A DNA stretch of 64,000 nt, taken from the NCBI RefSeq assembly GCF_014145665.1, contig NZ_JACHTD010000003.1, forward strand, positions 124,001-188,000, given 5' to 3'. Made by a program: the position numbers and the translations under genes. Positions 24,913-34,020 of the stretch are shown piece after piece. This DNA comes from Myroides sp. NP-2 (GTDB lineage Bacteria > Bacteroidota > Bacteroidia > Flavobacteriales > Flavobacteriaceae). The notes under the pieces are model-generated. The model made no database searches and was not told where the DNA came from. It worked only from the letters and a program-made list of their open reading frames with translations. Each line of letters opens with the position of its first letter. Positions within the stretch are counted from its first letter, which is position 1.

Positions 24913-27801
24913 CTAAATTCGTTCATTCGTCAAATCAAATCCCCAGTCTTTCCCTTTTAGGACAGCAGGCACTCCTCTTACCATCCAAACAGGTGCTTGC
25001 GCATCTTTTAGATAGTAGTCGAAGAATTGTTGTTGACGAATCTGAATGTCTTTTCTATTTTGACGTTTCATCAAATTGTGTTCATCTCCATTGTAGTTTA
25101 GCATCCATACGGGTTTTTCTAATCTACGCATAGCCATAAACATTTCGATTCCTTGATACCATGGCACAGCTCCATCATTGTCATTGTGCATGATTACTAA
25201 AGGAGTAGTTATTGCAGGCACTTGAAATAAAGGAGAGTTTTCAATGTATAGGTCATAGCCTTCCCACAGTGTTTTTCCAATTCTGCTTTGTGTTTTTTCG
25301 TACTGGAATTGACGGCTCATTCCTGTTGCCCAACGGATTCCACCGTAGGCTGAAGTCATATTAGCAACTGGTGCACCCGCCCAGGCTGCCGCATACCTAT
25401 CCGTTACCGTAACCAAATGTGTCACTTGATAGCCGCCCCAGCTTTGGCCCTGAATTCCAATTTTATCTCCATTTACCCAGTAATTTTCTTTTAAGAAATC
25501 AACGCCCGAATTAATAAACTCCTCTGCCGCTTTTCCTGGAAATCCATCAGTATAGCTAATATCAGGTGTAAAGACTATATAGCCATTACTGACGAAATAC
25601 GGAATATTCAAACGTGAAGGTGTCGGTGCAGGTGCTTCATATCGATGAAGATTGTCCGATAATTTTTCGTAAAAATACACAATCATAGGATATTTCTTTG
25701 TGGGATCGAAATCTTCAGGTTTAAACAAAACACCCGTAGCCTCATAGCCATTTGGCGTAGTCCAATGCACCAATTCATTTGTTCCCCAATTGTAGTTTTG
25801 TTGCTGCGGATTCAACTGGCTAAGGCGAGTCGTTTGATCTAACTTTTCCCCAACATATAAATCATTTGACTGGGTGAAATTTCCTTTTATTAAAGCGTAA
25901 ACATTCGCGTCTTTTGCTTTACTTAAAGAAGCAAAACCACTGTAATTTTCAAGCAATATTTGCGCAGGATCTTGCTGTTTTGCTAAATTAATTTCAAAAT
26001 ACCCTCCCTCTTTTGTCACTTCATTAAAAGCGGTAGCTAAGGTATAGGATTTTTTATCGAAAGATTTCTTCTCTTTGTCCAGCTGGATCAAATCAAATTT
26101 AATCTTGTTTTTGCGTCCATAGCCATTAGTAATCATTCGCGCTGCTTTATTTCCTTTGAGGTAAAACTCCCAGATATCATAGCGATCCCCAATAAAAACG
26201 GATTCATCGTTATCGCTCCAGCCTTTGATTCCATATGCATCAGGCAAATCAGGCATATCGAATTCTTCTTCGGCAAAAGACACGGATAAGCCTGCATTTA
26301 ATTGTTTCGTTTTACCCGTTTTCACCTCATAGTGATACCAATTAGCCTCTTGACTATTGTAGTACACAACTGCTGTCCCTTTGGGTGAAACAGACGCAGT
26401 TCCTGAAAGGTCTTTACAAATTTCTTTGCGTTTACCTGTTTGTACGTCTACGGTATAATATGAGGTATACCCAGCGATATTCCATTGTCTTTCCACACGT
26501 CTTCCGAAATCAGAGGTCTGAAAAACAAAAGAGGCATTTCCTTCATCTACCCAAGTGGTACGATTGGACGTTTCATCCGCTAGGGGTACAATTTGCGTTG
26601 TTTTAGTTAGATCAACAGTAGCGAGATACGATCGCTTGAGGTCTTTTTCTAGGTTAACCAATTGTTGGGGTTGTAAATAATCTTCTTTATAGTGCCAGAT
26701 ATCTACAATAGCGTGATCATCGGCTATTAGTGTTGTATCTTTAGGTACGGGATTCGGTGCAATTCCAAAGTACAATCTCTTTCCATTTTTACTAAATTGA
26801 GGGCTGTGATTTTCGACAATACCCCACTCTTTTGGCATTCCATTTCCTTGACTTGAAAGTAATACCTTTGCCTGATTGGGCAGGGTGCTATGGTAGATTG
26901 TATAGGACTTAACTAAGGCTTTTTCATCATCTTCTGTATAAGTAAAGACCATTTGTTTACCTGCTGTATCAAAACTAAACTGAGAAAACTTTCCTTCGCC
27001 TTGAAATAATTGCGTTGTTTTACCTGTTTTAATGTGCAACGCATAAACACCGTAGTTTTCCTTTTCCGTTGTTGTTGGACTTTCTACTGTTTGTACTTCA
27101 GCACTCACTTCGCCTTGTTTTTCGTCCTCTTTTTGATCGTCTTCTTTTTTCTTCGGTGTAGGATTCGCTGTTACATAGACCAAATAATGTCCCATGTCAT
27201 CGAAATAGTAAGCCGATACATTGGCGATGTGCTCTTCAACTGCTGTTTCTAAGTTGCGAACAACAAGTAGAAGCGGTTGATTTTTGTCGTCTTTTTTGGT
27301 TGATTTCGCTTTTTTGGTCTGTGTTGTATCTTTTTCCTTTTCTAGTAGATACGCCAATGTTGTTCCAGCTTTTTCAGGCACTTTGAACGATTTTACACCA
27401 GGGAGTTTAACTAAGGATTGTGTATTGAGATTGAAAATTCCTAGGGAATCTTTAGCGAGTTCATCTTCTTTCTTTTTTTTGTTTTTTACTGCTTTTATAT
27501 CCTGATAAAAAGGTTTAATCGCAAAAATCATATACTTAGAATCTGCGGTAAACACCGCATGTTCACCTCGATAAAATTGTGTGTTTACTTTTGTTTTAAG
27601 CTGGTCAATAACAAGCTTCTTATCTCCTTCTTGTGGGGCGATTTGATAAAAAATAGCCGTTCCATCATTGGATAATTGCTTCTGCGTAATACTTTCCCAA
27701 CCATCATATACGCTGTGGTCAAGGGGTTTCTTTTGTCCATATCCAAAAGCAGTTGCAAGAAGCATAAAAGCAATGGAAAAGAATCGATTCATTCGGATCA
27801 T
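24913..27801 (-). CDS. Secreted S9 family (prolyl oligopeptidase-like) serine peptidase
   Basis: The 962-residue protein begins with a signal peptide (about residues 1-22, ending GYGQ) and has an N-terminal beta-propeller. The C-terminal alpha/beta-hydrolase domain carries the nucleophile Ser787 in GQSWGG, an acid in HNDNDGAVPW (about 874) and the histidine in NGDEHNLMK (about 908). Members cleave dipeptides or short peptides in the periplasm. A lysine- and glutamate-rich insert, KNKKKKEDELAKDS, and a second charged stretch lie in the propeller region, making it longer than a typical DPP. An ATG three codons downstream (27792) is an alternative start. It appears to be a single-gene unit. Confidence 0.9.
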   Translation of the reverse strand: MIRMNRFFSIAFMLLATAFGYGQKKPLDHSVYDGWESITQKQLSNDGTAIFYQIAPQEGDKKLVIDQLKTKVNTQFYRGEHAVFTADSKYMIFAIKPFYQDIKAVKNKKKKEDELAKDSLGIFNLNTQSLVKLPGVKSFKVPEKAGTTLAYLLEKEKDTTQTKKAKSTKKDDKNQPLLLVVRNLETAVEEHIANVSAYYFDDMGHYLVYVTANPTPKKKEDDQKEDEKQGEVSAEVQTVESPTTTEKENYGVYALHIKTGKTTQLFQGEGKFSQFSFDTAGKQMVFTYTEDDEKALVKSYTIYHSTLPNQAKVLLSSQGNGMPKEWGIVENHSPQFSKNGKRLYFGIAPNPVPKDTTLIADDHAIVDIWHYKEDYLQPQQLVNLEKDLKRSYLATVDLTKTTQIVPLADETSNRTTWVDEGNASFVFQTSDFGRRVERQWNIAGYTSYYTVDVQTGKRKEICKDLSGTASVSPKGTAVVYYNSQEANWYHYEVKTGKTKQLNAGLSVSFAEEEFDMPDLPDAYGIKGWSDNDESVFIGDRYDIWEFYLKGNKAARMITNGYGRKNKIKFDLIQLDKEKKSFDKKSYTLATAFNEVTKEGGYFEINLAKQQDPAQILLENYSGFASLSKAKDANVYALIKGNFTQSNDLYVGEKLDQTTRLSQLNPQQQNYNWGTNELVHWTTPNGYEATGVLFKPEDFDPTKKYPMIVYFYEKLSDNLHRYEAPAPTPSRLNIPYFVSNGYIVFTPDISYTDGFPGKAAEEFINSGVDFLKENYWVNGDKIGIQGQSWGGYQVTHLVTVTDRYAAAWAGAPVANMTSAYGGIRWATGMSRQFQYEKTQSRIGKTLWEGYDLYIENSPLFQVPAITTPLVIMHNDNDGAVPWYQGIEMFMAMRRLEKPVWMLNYNGDEHNLMKRQNRKDIQIRQQQFFDYYLKDAQAPVWMVRGVPAVLKGKDWGFDLTNERI

Positions 27802-27985
27802 TTTGTAGATGACTTGGAGTTAATTAATATTTTGAGAAAAGTTACAAGATATTTCTTTATGAATTATATAACAAACCTATTAACACCATCGTTTGAAGGC
27901 AGTTGTTTCGATTTGAACGATGTGCAATAATTTAACGTTTTTACAGCTATAGCGCAACACTGACAGAAAAATTTGCCATAAAAAA

Positions 27986-28010
27986 AGGATAACCCCTTTG
28001 TGGTTATCCT
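27986..28010 (-). terminator. Terminator after the 109-aa hypothetical gene
   Basis: AGGATAACC and GGTTATCCT form a 9-bp stem; the minus strand continues with a T-run. Confidence 0.8.
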
Positions 28011-28036
28011 CTATAATGGCTATTCTTTTTTTAGAT

Positions 28037-28366
28037 TTATTCCTGTAATTCTCTAATGAAAGTTTCTACATCGGTATCGAATGTAGGTTCTTGTATCAAG
28101 GCTAAGGCTAGGGCAGTCATTTTCTTAAAGTGTACTTTGGTATAACTGCGTCCAAAGCTCAGCTTACAGAAATCGCCAACGATACCAAAAACACCGTTAA
28201 TTTCGGCTTCGGTTACTTTTTTTTTATCTGCATATCGTCCTCTTAGTACAGCTGCACCAACAAAAGCACCAATTTTCACCACCAAATCTGTATTTAAGAC
28301 TCCTTTTTTATCTGCTAAATACAATAATTCATCCAGGTTGTGATGAATCAATGTCTTTATATCCAT
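28037..28366 (-). CDS. Conserved-looking cytoplasmic protein of unknown function, 109 aa
   Basis: A soluble, mostly helical protein without signal peptide or membrane span (start MDIKTLIHHNLDELLYLADK). I do not recognise a family. It has its own -7 promoter element and its own terminator, so it is probably a genuine single-gene unit. Nothing nearby suggests a function. Confidence 0.7.
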   Translation of the reverse strand: MDIKTLIHHNLDELLYLADKKGVLNTDLVVKIGAFVGAAVLRGRYADKKKVTEAEINGVFGIVGDFCKLSFGRSYTKVHFKKMTALALALIQEPTFDTDVETFIRELQE

Positions 28367-28389
28367 AATCTTTATTCTTAGTTAAAACA

Positions 28390-28397
28390 CAAAGTTA
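28390..28397 (-). promoter_or_regulatory. Candidate -7 element for the 109-aa protein gene
   Basis: The minus strand reads TAACTTTG, matching TANNTTTG, 23 bases before the ATG. No -33 at suitable distance. Confidence 0.4.
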
Positions 28398-28429
28398 TAA
28401 AACAATTGACGAAATTCCTTGAAATAAAA

Positions 28430-28456
28430 AAAGCTTCTAGTAAAAATAGAAGCTTT
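28430..28456 (-). terminator. Terminator after the 199-aa lipoprotein gene
   Basis: AAAGCTTCTA and TAGAAGCTTT form a 10-bp stem around a 7-base loop; the minus strand continues with TTTTT. Confidence 0.8.
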
Positions 28457-28474
28457 ATATAATTTTAGTTGATC

Positions 28475-29074
28475 TTACATCTTTTTAAAGTAAAGGTAGA
28501 CCTTCTCACCATTTAATCTTTTGTAATTTGACAAATGATCCTCAATACGCAGGTAACCTGCTTGGAAACCGATTTCTAAAGTACCTGGATAATGTGTTTT
28601 TCTTTTTCTTGTTTTAATTATCTCAACTTCAATATTTCCATCTTTATCTACTATGTCTCTTGTTGTAACTTCGATATAATCATCTGTTACATCTGCTTTT
28701 AGTTGACCTGAGGATTTTAATTCCATATTTCTAACGATTCTTGGAAACTCGAAAATACTCATACAAGTTTCGCTATTGCCGCTTACATTTCTACCATAAT
28801 TATTGTATGATAGGGAATCTAAAACTGCTCCTGTACGGTGTGCCACTAAATAATCTTTAGTCTTACACTCATTTGTTTCATGAACTAGCCCTACCTTTCT
28901 ATCGCCAATCTTATTTCCAACATAGGCATACTTTCCTCCTACTAATTCATCCAAACTTGCCAATTCGGTATATGGTTGAGAAAAAATAGGATCTACAGAA
29001 CTAGAAGAGCTATCATCGCTAGAACAAGCAACTAGAACAATTGCGCCAGATAACAGAGCCAATACTTTTTTCAT
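28475..29074 (-). CDS. Hypothetical lipoprotein, 199 aa
   Basis: A lipoprotein signal (MKKVLALLSGAIVLVAC, Cys17) is followed by SSDDSSSSSVDP, the acidic-serine linker typical of flavobacterial lipoproteins; such a motif can act as a surface-export signal in Bacteroidota. The mature part looks beta-rich and has no recognisable domain. It is flanked by its own promoter and terminator. Confidence 0.75.
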   Translation of the reverse strand: MKKVLALLSGAIVLVACSSDDSSSSSVDPIFSQPYTELASLDELVGGKYAYVGNKIGDRKVGLVHETNECKTKDYLVAHRTGAVLDSLSYNNYGRNVSGNSETCMSIFEFPRIVRNMELKSSGQLKADVTDDYIEVTTRDIVDKDGNIEVEIIKTRKRKTHYPGTLEIGFQAGYLRIEDHLSNYKRLNGEKVYLYFKKM

Positions 29075-29103
29075 TTTGTTTATATTTATATAAATTAGGA
29101 AAA

Positions 29104-29132
29104 CAAATATATTGTTTTTTATAGCACAACAA
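29104..29132 (-). promoter_or_regulatory. Flavobacterial promoter of the 199-aa lipoprotein gene
   Basis: The minus strand has TTG (29132-29130), an 18-base spacer and TATATTTG (29111-29104), 30 bases before the ATG. Confidence 0.6.
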
Positions 29133-29134
29133 CT

Positions 29135-29170
29135 AAAAAGGAGTCTAAATATTCATTTAGACTCCTTTTT
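29135..29170 (-). terminator. Terminator after lpdA
   Basis: AAAAAGGAGTCTAAAT and ATTTAGACTCCTTTTT form a 16-bp stem around ATTC. Confidence 0.9.
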
Positions 29171-29193
29171 TAACATATATCTATTAAAAATAC

Positions 29194-30597
29194 TTATACG
29201 TGTAATGCGCGATTCTCTGTAGCGGCCAAAGCAGCTTCTTTGATTGCTTCAGCAAACGTAGGGTGTGCGTGAGACATTCTTGAGATATCTTCTGCAGACG
29301 CTCTAAATTCCATTGCTGTAACCGCTTCTGCAATTAAGTCTGCAGCACGAGCTCCCACCATGTGGATTCCCAATACTTCATCTGTATTTTGGTCTGCGAT
29401 GATTTTCACTAACCCGTCTAAGTCCCCGCTAGCACGAGAACGTCCTAAAGCTCTGAATGGGAAGCTACCTACTTTGTACGCTACTCCCTCTGCTTTCAAT
29501 TGTTCTTCTGTTTTTCCGACAGCAGCAACTTCTGGCCAAGTATATACAACACCTGGAATCAAGTTATAGTTGATATGCGGTCTTTGTCCAGCTAAATATT
29601 CAGCTACTAGAACACCTTCTTCTTCTGCTTTGTGTGCCAACATCGCACCGCGAACTACGTCACCAATAGCATAAATATTAGAAGCTGTTGTTTGTAAGTG
29701 ATCATTTACTTCGATTTGTCCTCTTTCTGTCACCTTCACACCTGCTTTATCCGCTTGTAACCCGTCTGTATATGGACGACGACCTACAGCTACTAAAGTG
29801 TAATCTCCTTCTAATGTAACGATTTCACCTTTTTTATCTTCGGCAGAAACTTTTACTACATCTCCTTCGCGTACAACACCTTGTACTTTGTGAGACGTAT
29901 AGAATTTCATTCCTTGTTTCTTTAGTACTTTCGTCAATTCTTTTGAAACAGCTCCATCCATTGTAGGAAGGATACGATCAGCGAACTCAACAACAGAAAC
30001 TTGTGCTCCTAATCTCATGTAAACTTGACCTAATTCCAATCCAATTACACCACCACCAATGATGATTAAGTGTTTAGGTACTTCAGGAAGTTTTAATGCT
30101 TCAGTTGAGGTAATGATACGTTCTTTATCCAATTGGATAAATGGCAAAGTTGACGGTTTAGATCCCGTAGCAATAATGGTGTGTTTTGCTTCAAACTGCT
30201 CAACAGAACCATCATTTTTTGTTACATTAATTGTAGTTGCATTTTCAAATGATCCCACGCCTTCAAATACGGTAATTTTATTCTTATCCATTAAGAATTT
30301 TACCCCTGAACAAGTTTGATCTACAACTGCTTGCTTGCGTTCAATCATCTTAGCTAAATCCACTTTTACATCACCAGGGATTTCAATACCGTGCTCTGCA
30401 AAGTGTTTCACCTCCTCCACCATGTGAGACGATGCCAATAATGCTTTCGATGGAATACAACCTACGTTTAAGCAAGTTCCTCCCAATGTTGCATATTTTT
30501 CTACGATTGCAGTTTTAAAACCTAATTGGGCGCAACGGATTGCAGCTACATATCCACCAGGCCCTGAACCAATTACAACTACGTCAAATGAATTCAT
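29194..30597 (-). CDS. lpdA: Dihydrolipoyl dehydrogenase
   Basis: The E3 flavoenzyme of the 2-oxoacid dehydrogenase complexes and glycine cleavage system; it reoxidises protein-bound dihydrolipoamide with NAD. From the chosen start it has 467 residues, the normal length. The FAD-binding motif VIGSGPGGYVAAI lies at the N-terminus, the redox-active disulfide in GGTCLNVGCIPSK (about residues 37-49), the NAD-binding GGGVIGLELG mid-protein and the catalytic His-Glu region HAHPTFAEAIKEA near the end. I start at the ATG at 30597 (MNSFDVVVIGSG), because the longer frame begins at TTG inside the -7 promoter element at 30634-30641. Monocistronic here, away from E1/E2 genes. Confidence 0.95.
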   Translation of the reverse strand: MNSFDVVVIGSGPGGYVAAIRCAQLGFKTAIVEKYATLGGTCLNVGCIPSKALLASSHMVEEVKHFAEHGIEIPGDVKVDLAKMIERKQAVVDQTCSGVKFLMDKNKITVFEGVGSFENATTINVTKNDGSVEQFEAKHTIIATGSKPSTLPFIQLDKERIITSTEALKLPEVPKHLIIIGGGVIGLELGQVYMRLGAQVSVVEFADRILPTMDGAVSKELTKVLKKQGMKFYTSHKVQGVVREGDVVKVSAEDKKGEIVTLEGDYTLVAVGRRPYTDGLQADKAGVKVTERGQIEVNDHLQTTASNIYAIGDVVRGAMLAHKAEEEGVLVAEYLAGQRPHINYNLIPGVVYTWPEVAAVGKTEEQLKAEGVAYKVGSFPFRALGRSRASGDLDGLVKIIADQNTDEVLGIHMVGARAADLIAEAVTAMEFRASAEDISRMSHAHPTFAEAIKEAALAATENRALHV

Positions 30598-30633
30598 ATT
30601 TTTTTTAACTTTTTGATGTTTATAAACGATGTA

Positions 30634-30641
30634 CAAATGTA
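30634..30641 (-). promoter_or_regulatory. Candidate -7 element for lpdA
   Basis: The minus strand reads TACATTTG (TANNTTTG), 36 bases before the chosen ATG. It excludes the upstream TTG as a start. No -33 element is clear. Confidence 0.5.
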
Positions 30642-30707
30642 CGCTTTTCTAAAGTAACTCTTTACACGATTTCGTGTTGTTTTTGTGCCAAAAAGGCGAA
30701 TTTTATG

Positions 30708-31586
30708 TTAGCAAATAACTTGTAAGCTCTTTTGGATGACTTCGATAGTAAAAAGATGGGTATCATATTCGTAATACTCCCCATCAATTTGAACGCCATT
30801 TTTAGGGCTATTCAAAATTTCCACCTCTATTTTGGAAGTTTGTACATAATCAGTACGTCTAAATTTTTCTGTTTTTTTCACCAGAACATATAAGCCAAAG
30901 GTCAATTGTTTTAAAATACCTATTTTAGGTACCATTAAATAGTCCAATAAACCGTCCGTCAAACTTGCTTTTGGCGTTAGACTCATGCTATATCCCATTT
31001 CATTTGAATTGGAAATAAATAGCAGCAACGGATTGACGTTTTTGGTATGTCCGTTATAGGTAACGCGCATTTGCTTGGCTTTGTATTGTTGAGCCGAATT
31101 CAATGCAGCGCGAATATAGGATCCCAATTTTCGCTTGCCTGATTTTTCGTACTGTTCAATAATTGTCGCGTCAATTCCGAATCCCATATTGCTAAAGAAA
31201 TACGCCCCATTTAAGGACCCAACATCCATAGCGATCACCTTTTGTTTTCGGATTAACTCCAAGGCTTTGTCTATCTCCTTCGGAATAGACAAATTAGAGG
31301 CTAATCCATTTCCCGATCCGACTGGTACGATACCAAACCGCACGGACTTTCCAACTAATTCGGTTGCAACTTCGTGAATAGTTCCATCTCCCCCACAAGC
31401 AACAATAATGGAGGCTCCTTGGTCTAACGCGAGCTTAGTCAATTCAATTGCATGTCTTTTTCGCTGGGTTAAATGCACGGTAACTTCGTATTGTGTTGCA
31501 GGAAAAAAAGTTTTTATATAAGACTCCGTCAGGTCGTGTTTTCCTTTACCTGAAATGGGGTTTACGATGAAGTGAATGTGCGTCAT
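30708..31586 (-). CDS. Diacylglycerol/lipid kinase of the YegS/DagK family
   Basis: A 292-residue soluble kinase of the DAGK catalytic superfamily, which phosphorylates diacylglycerol or related lipids at the inner membrane. The N-terminal FIVNPISGKGK, the nucleotide-binding CGGDGTIHEVATEL (GGDGT at 65-69) and PVGSGNGLASNL are all intact, and GLLDYLMVPK and VQIDGEYYEYD belong to the C-terminal beta-sandwich. The exact lipid substrate is not predictable. It stands alone, 77 bases downstream of the rhodanese gene, which has its own terminator. Confidence 0.88.
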   Translation of the reverse strand: MTHIHFIVNPISGKGKHDLTESYIKTFFPATQYEVTVHLTQRKRHAIELTKLALDQGASIIVACGGDGTIHEVATELVGKSVRFGIVPVGSGNGLASNLSIPKEIDKALELIRKQKVIAMDVGSLNGAYFFSNMGFGIDATIIEQYEKSGKRKLGSYIRAALNSAQQYKAKQMRVTYNGHTKNVNPLLLFISNSNEMGYSMSLTPKASLTDGLLDYLMVPKIGILKQLTFGLYVLVKKTEKFRRTDYVQTSKIEVEILNSPKNGVQIDGEYYEYDTHLFTIEVIQKSLQVIC

Positions 31587-31639
31587 ATACGGGCAATAAG
31601 GGGTTAAAGAATCAAATCCAGTGGTCTTTTACTGTAACA

Positions 31640-31665
31640 AAAAAGCCAACTAACGTTGACTTTTT
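31640..31665 (-). terminator. Terminator after the rhodanese gene
   Basis: AAAAAGCCAAC pairs with GTTGACTTTTT with one mismatch around TAAC, overlapping the stop codon; T-run on the minus strand. Confidence 0.7.
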
Positions 31666-31969
31666 ATACCGTTGGTCCTTCCCAAGCTGTGATTCCTCCT
31701 ACTAAATTGAAGGTATTTTCAAATCCAAGTTGGTTCATTAGCATACACGCTTGGTGACTTCTTCCTCCTGCTTTGCAATATACGTAGTAGTTTTTTGACT
31801 TGTCCAGTTGTTCAACTGCATCTAAAAAACCTTGTCCTAAATAGATATCAATATTAATTGCATGAGGTATTGCTGCTTCCTCCACTTCTTCATCGGTGCG
31901 AACATCTAAGATAACAGCATTTTCATCTTGCTGATATTGTTCCCACCATTGTTCTTGTGTTAAATCCAT
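31664..31969 (-). CDS. Single-domain rhodanese-like protein
   Basis: A 101-residue stand-alone rhodanese domain. VILDVRTDEEV lies near the N-terminus and the active-site loop YCKAGGRSHQA carries the sulfur-accepting cysteine. Such proteins carry persulfide sulfur in the cytoplasm. I start at the ATG at 31969 (MDLTQEQWW), as the longer frame begins with TTG inside the TANNTTTG element at 31994-32001. Confidence 0.85.
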   Translation of the reverse strand: MDLTQEQWWEQYQQDENAVILDVRTDEEVEEAAIPHAINIDIYLGQGFLDAVEQLDKSKNYYVYCKAGGRSHQACMLMNQLGFENTFNLVGGITAWEGPTV

Positions 31970-31993
31970 TTTTTTTAATTCTAAGAATAGCTT

Positions 31994-32001
31994 CAAAGAT
32001 A
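31994..32001 (-). promoter_or_regulatory. Candidate -7 element for the rhodanese gene
   Basis: The minus strand reads TATCTTTG (TANNTTTG), 24 bases before the ATG at 31969. Confidence 0.45.
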
Positions 32002-32097
32002 AAGTTATTTTGTGTTTTATCTAGTATTTGGGGTTAAAAAAAGACTATTAGTAGGATTTATTGTTTTACTTTGTTTACTCAAACGCAAAAGTAATTT

Positions 32098-32760
32098 ATG
32101 TCATCACACCACATCGTTCGCGATGATCAAGAACCCGCTTTAATAATTGCTAATGGCGCGGCTTGTAGTCAAGAGTTAATGGACCAATTACTAGAATGGT
32201 CTCCTTATATTGTCGTACTAGACGAAGCAATAAAACGCGTCCTGGCCTTAAACATCAAAGTAGATGTCCTTATTGGAGATTTTGACAGGAATTTTGATCC
32301 TGCACCCTATTTAGCCATGCAGTACCCTTTAGAGGTTATTCACGATCCCAATCAAGAAAATACCGACTTGGAAAAAGCGCTTAATTTTTTACTTAAAAGA
32401 GGAATTAAAGCCGCTAATGTTATTTGGGCAACAGGTAAACGCGCCGATCATACCTTTACGAATATTACTACTTTAGTAAAATACCGGGATACAATGAAAA
32501 TTGTCATCCTCGATGATTATTCTAAAATTTTTAGATTACCAGCTACCTATAAGAAATGGTATACAAAAGACACTATTCTCTCGCTGATTCCCGTTGGCAC
32601 AGCTAGGGGAATTACGACAACCAATCTAAATTACCCCTTGCAAAAGGAAGATTTAGTACTGGGTGTACGAACAGGTTCCAGCAATAGTGTTGCTGCAGAT
32701 GGTTTGGTTACCATCACTTATGAATCAGGAGATTTATTGTTGATGGAATGTACAGATTGA
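32098..32760 (+). CDS. Thiamine pyrophosphokinase
   Basis: A 220-residue enzyme that transfers pyrophosphate from ATP to thiamine to make thiamine diphosphate. It has the family's N-terminal NGAACSQELMDQLLEW segment, DVLIGDFDR (metal and substrate site) and ENTDLEKALNFLLKRG, then WATGKRADHTFTNI. The C-terminal beta domain includes a TGSSNSV loop that contacts thiamine. Its gene is isolated, so it probably serves salvage of external thiamine. A -7-like TTACTTTG lies upstream but mismatches the consensus at one position. Confidence 0.88.
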   Translation: MSSHHIVRDDQEPALIIANGAACSQELMDQLLEWSPYIVVLDEAIKRVLALNIKVDVLIGDFDRNFDPAPYLAMQYPLEVIHDPNQENTDLEKALNFLLKRGIKAANVIWATGKRADHTFTNITTLVKYRDTMKIVILDDYSKIFRLPATYKKWYTKDTILSLIPVGTARGITTTNLNYPLQKEDLVLGVRTGSSNSVAADGLVTITYESGDLLLMECTD

Positions 32761-32800
32761 ACGGTCGACTAAGAGAAAACCGCAAAGAAATAACCATAAA

Positions 32801-32830
32801 AAAAGGACTGATTTCGCAATTAGTCCTTTT
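32801..32830. terminator. Bidirectional terminator between thiamine pyrophosphokinase and the barrel protein gene
   Basis: AAAAGGACTGATT and AATTAGTCCTTTT form a 13-bp stem (one G-T pair) around TCGC, with A- and T-runs outside. Confidence 0.85.
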
Positions 32831-32851
32831 TATTATTCTATAATTTACTTC

Positions 32852-33433
32852 TTATTTTCCTAAGAAAATTTGGAAACCAAATGCAATACCTAATCCATTT
32901 TGAGCGGTAGCGTTTGCTTGATTTGATTTACTGTAGTTATATCCTACGATTGCTTCTAAAGCCACGTTACGGCTTACAAAGTGAGAATATCCTGCATTGA
33001 TAGCGAAGGCGAAAGAAGTATCACTTGTAGCTCCATCTGTACCAGAAACTCCAATTGCACCTTGTCCGAAGAAGCGTCCTGTTTCACTAGCTCCTTCTGG
33101 GAAGTAATAGCGAACAAAAGGCATTACTTTGTAGTTCCAATCGTTTTCAGTTCCCTTATGTGTAGTTAATCCAGTACCTAACTCAAGTCCTACTGCAATA
33201 CCATCAGAGATGAAGTATCCAGCTCTTGGTGAAATATTGATATTAAAACTCTCGTCTTCAAAGCTATACCCTGTAGAACCTAAAGCTCCCCCTACAATCC
33301 AGTTTCCTTTCTTGATCGGAGTAGTACCCACTTTCTCAGATAACTTTGGTGTTTCTACTAATTTACCTTTTTGTGCGTGTGCTACGGTCATACCTGCTAA
33401 CAATAACGCTGTAATCAATGTAATCTTTTTCAT
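32852..33433 (-). CDS. Outer-membrane beta-barrel protein, 193 aa
   Basis: A signal peptide (residues 1-20, ending AHAQ) is followed by a beta-barrel-like sequence with glycine-rich turns and alternating hydrophobics (GYFISDGIAVGLELGTGLT, FVSRNVALEAIVGYNYS) and ends in a strand, GIAFGFQIFLGK. It resembles the small OMP_b-brl/OmpX-like proteins of about 8 strands. Role unknown; it may be a structural porin. Confidence 0.8.
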   Translation of the reverse strand: MKKITLITALLLAGMTVAHAQKGKLVETPKLSEKVGTTPIKKGNWIVGGALGSTGYSFEDESFNINISPRAGYFISDGIAVGLELGTGLTTHKGTENDWNYKVMPFVRYYFPEGASETGRFFGQGAIGVSGTDGATSDTSFAFAINAGYSHFVSRNVALEAIVGYNYSKSNQANATAQNGLGIAFGFQIFLGK

Positions 33434-33477
33434 CGTTTTTTGCTTTTTAATTATACCTATTTTTTTAACTTCCTGGT

Positions 33478-34020
33478 TTACTGGCTCGATAAAAAATTTC
33501 GTTTCAATTCTAACAAGCTCTTATTCGTATTAACCAGACCGTTAATTAAATATCTTCTAACTTCTTCTTGATCGGGATGGGTAATATATTTATACCAATC
33601 ATCTGCAAGAAGAACTTTTTTAATTTCAACAATGCGCTTTGCTGTATCATTTGCATTTCTACGACAGGCATCGCTGTCCTTAAGACTAGCATAATGTTTA
33701 AAGGTCACTTCTTTTAATAAAAAATTAACACTTATAACATAGTTGTTTTCTTTTTCATCATTGGGAAAAAAGCTAGACCAGGAAGCGTAACCGACACAGA
33801 ATCCTTGGTTTGCTTTTCGATCTGAAATTAATTTCCATCTACAATTAGCTACCCTTCCCCAATGGTTTGCATAGCGAAAAATTCCTACCTCGCTAAAAAA
33901 ATAACAGCTGCCTTTTTCGCTTTTGTAATTGGGCGTTTTTTGAGCAATTGCGGTTAAGGGCACTTCGGTCCATTCGCAATAGGTGTGCTTAAAAAAATTC
34001 CCTGCGTTGTATTTTTTCAT
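33478..34020 (-). CDS. Hypothetical protein, 180 aa, coupled to pncA
   Basis: A soluble protein without signal peptide, rich in tryptophan and aromatic residues (HTYCEWTEVPLTAIAQ, HWGRVANCRWKLISD). I do not recognise it. The ATG follows the pncA stop with no intervening base, so the two genes share a transcript and probably a ribosome. This hints at a role near NAD salvage, but this is only an association. Confidence 0.7.
   Translation of the reverse strand: MKKYNAGNFFKHTYCEWTEVPLTAIAQKTPNYKSEKGSCYFFSEVGIFRYANHWGRVANCRWKLISDRKANQGFCVGYASWSSFFPNDEKENNYVISVNFLLKEVTFKHYASLKDSDACRRNANDTAKRIVEIKKVLLADDWYKYITHPDQEEVRRYLINGLVNTNKSLLELKRNFLSSQ

Noticed and set aside
30598..30636. Longer lpdA start at TTG 30636
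   Set aside because: It lies inside the -7 promoter element and precedes the probable transcription start; the ATG at 30597 fits the family start.
30665..30676. CACGATTTCGTG palindrome with T-rich sequence after it as a plus-strand terminator
   Set aside because: No plus-strand transcription unit leads into it; the flanking genes are both on the minus strand.
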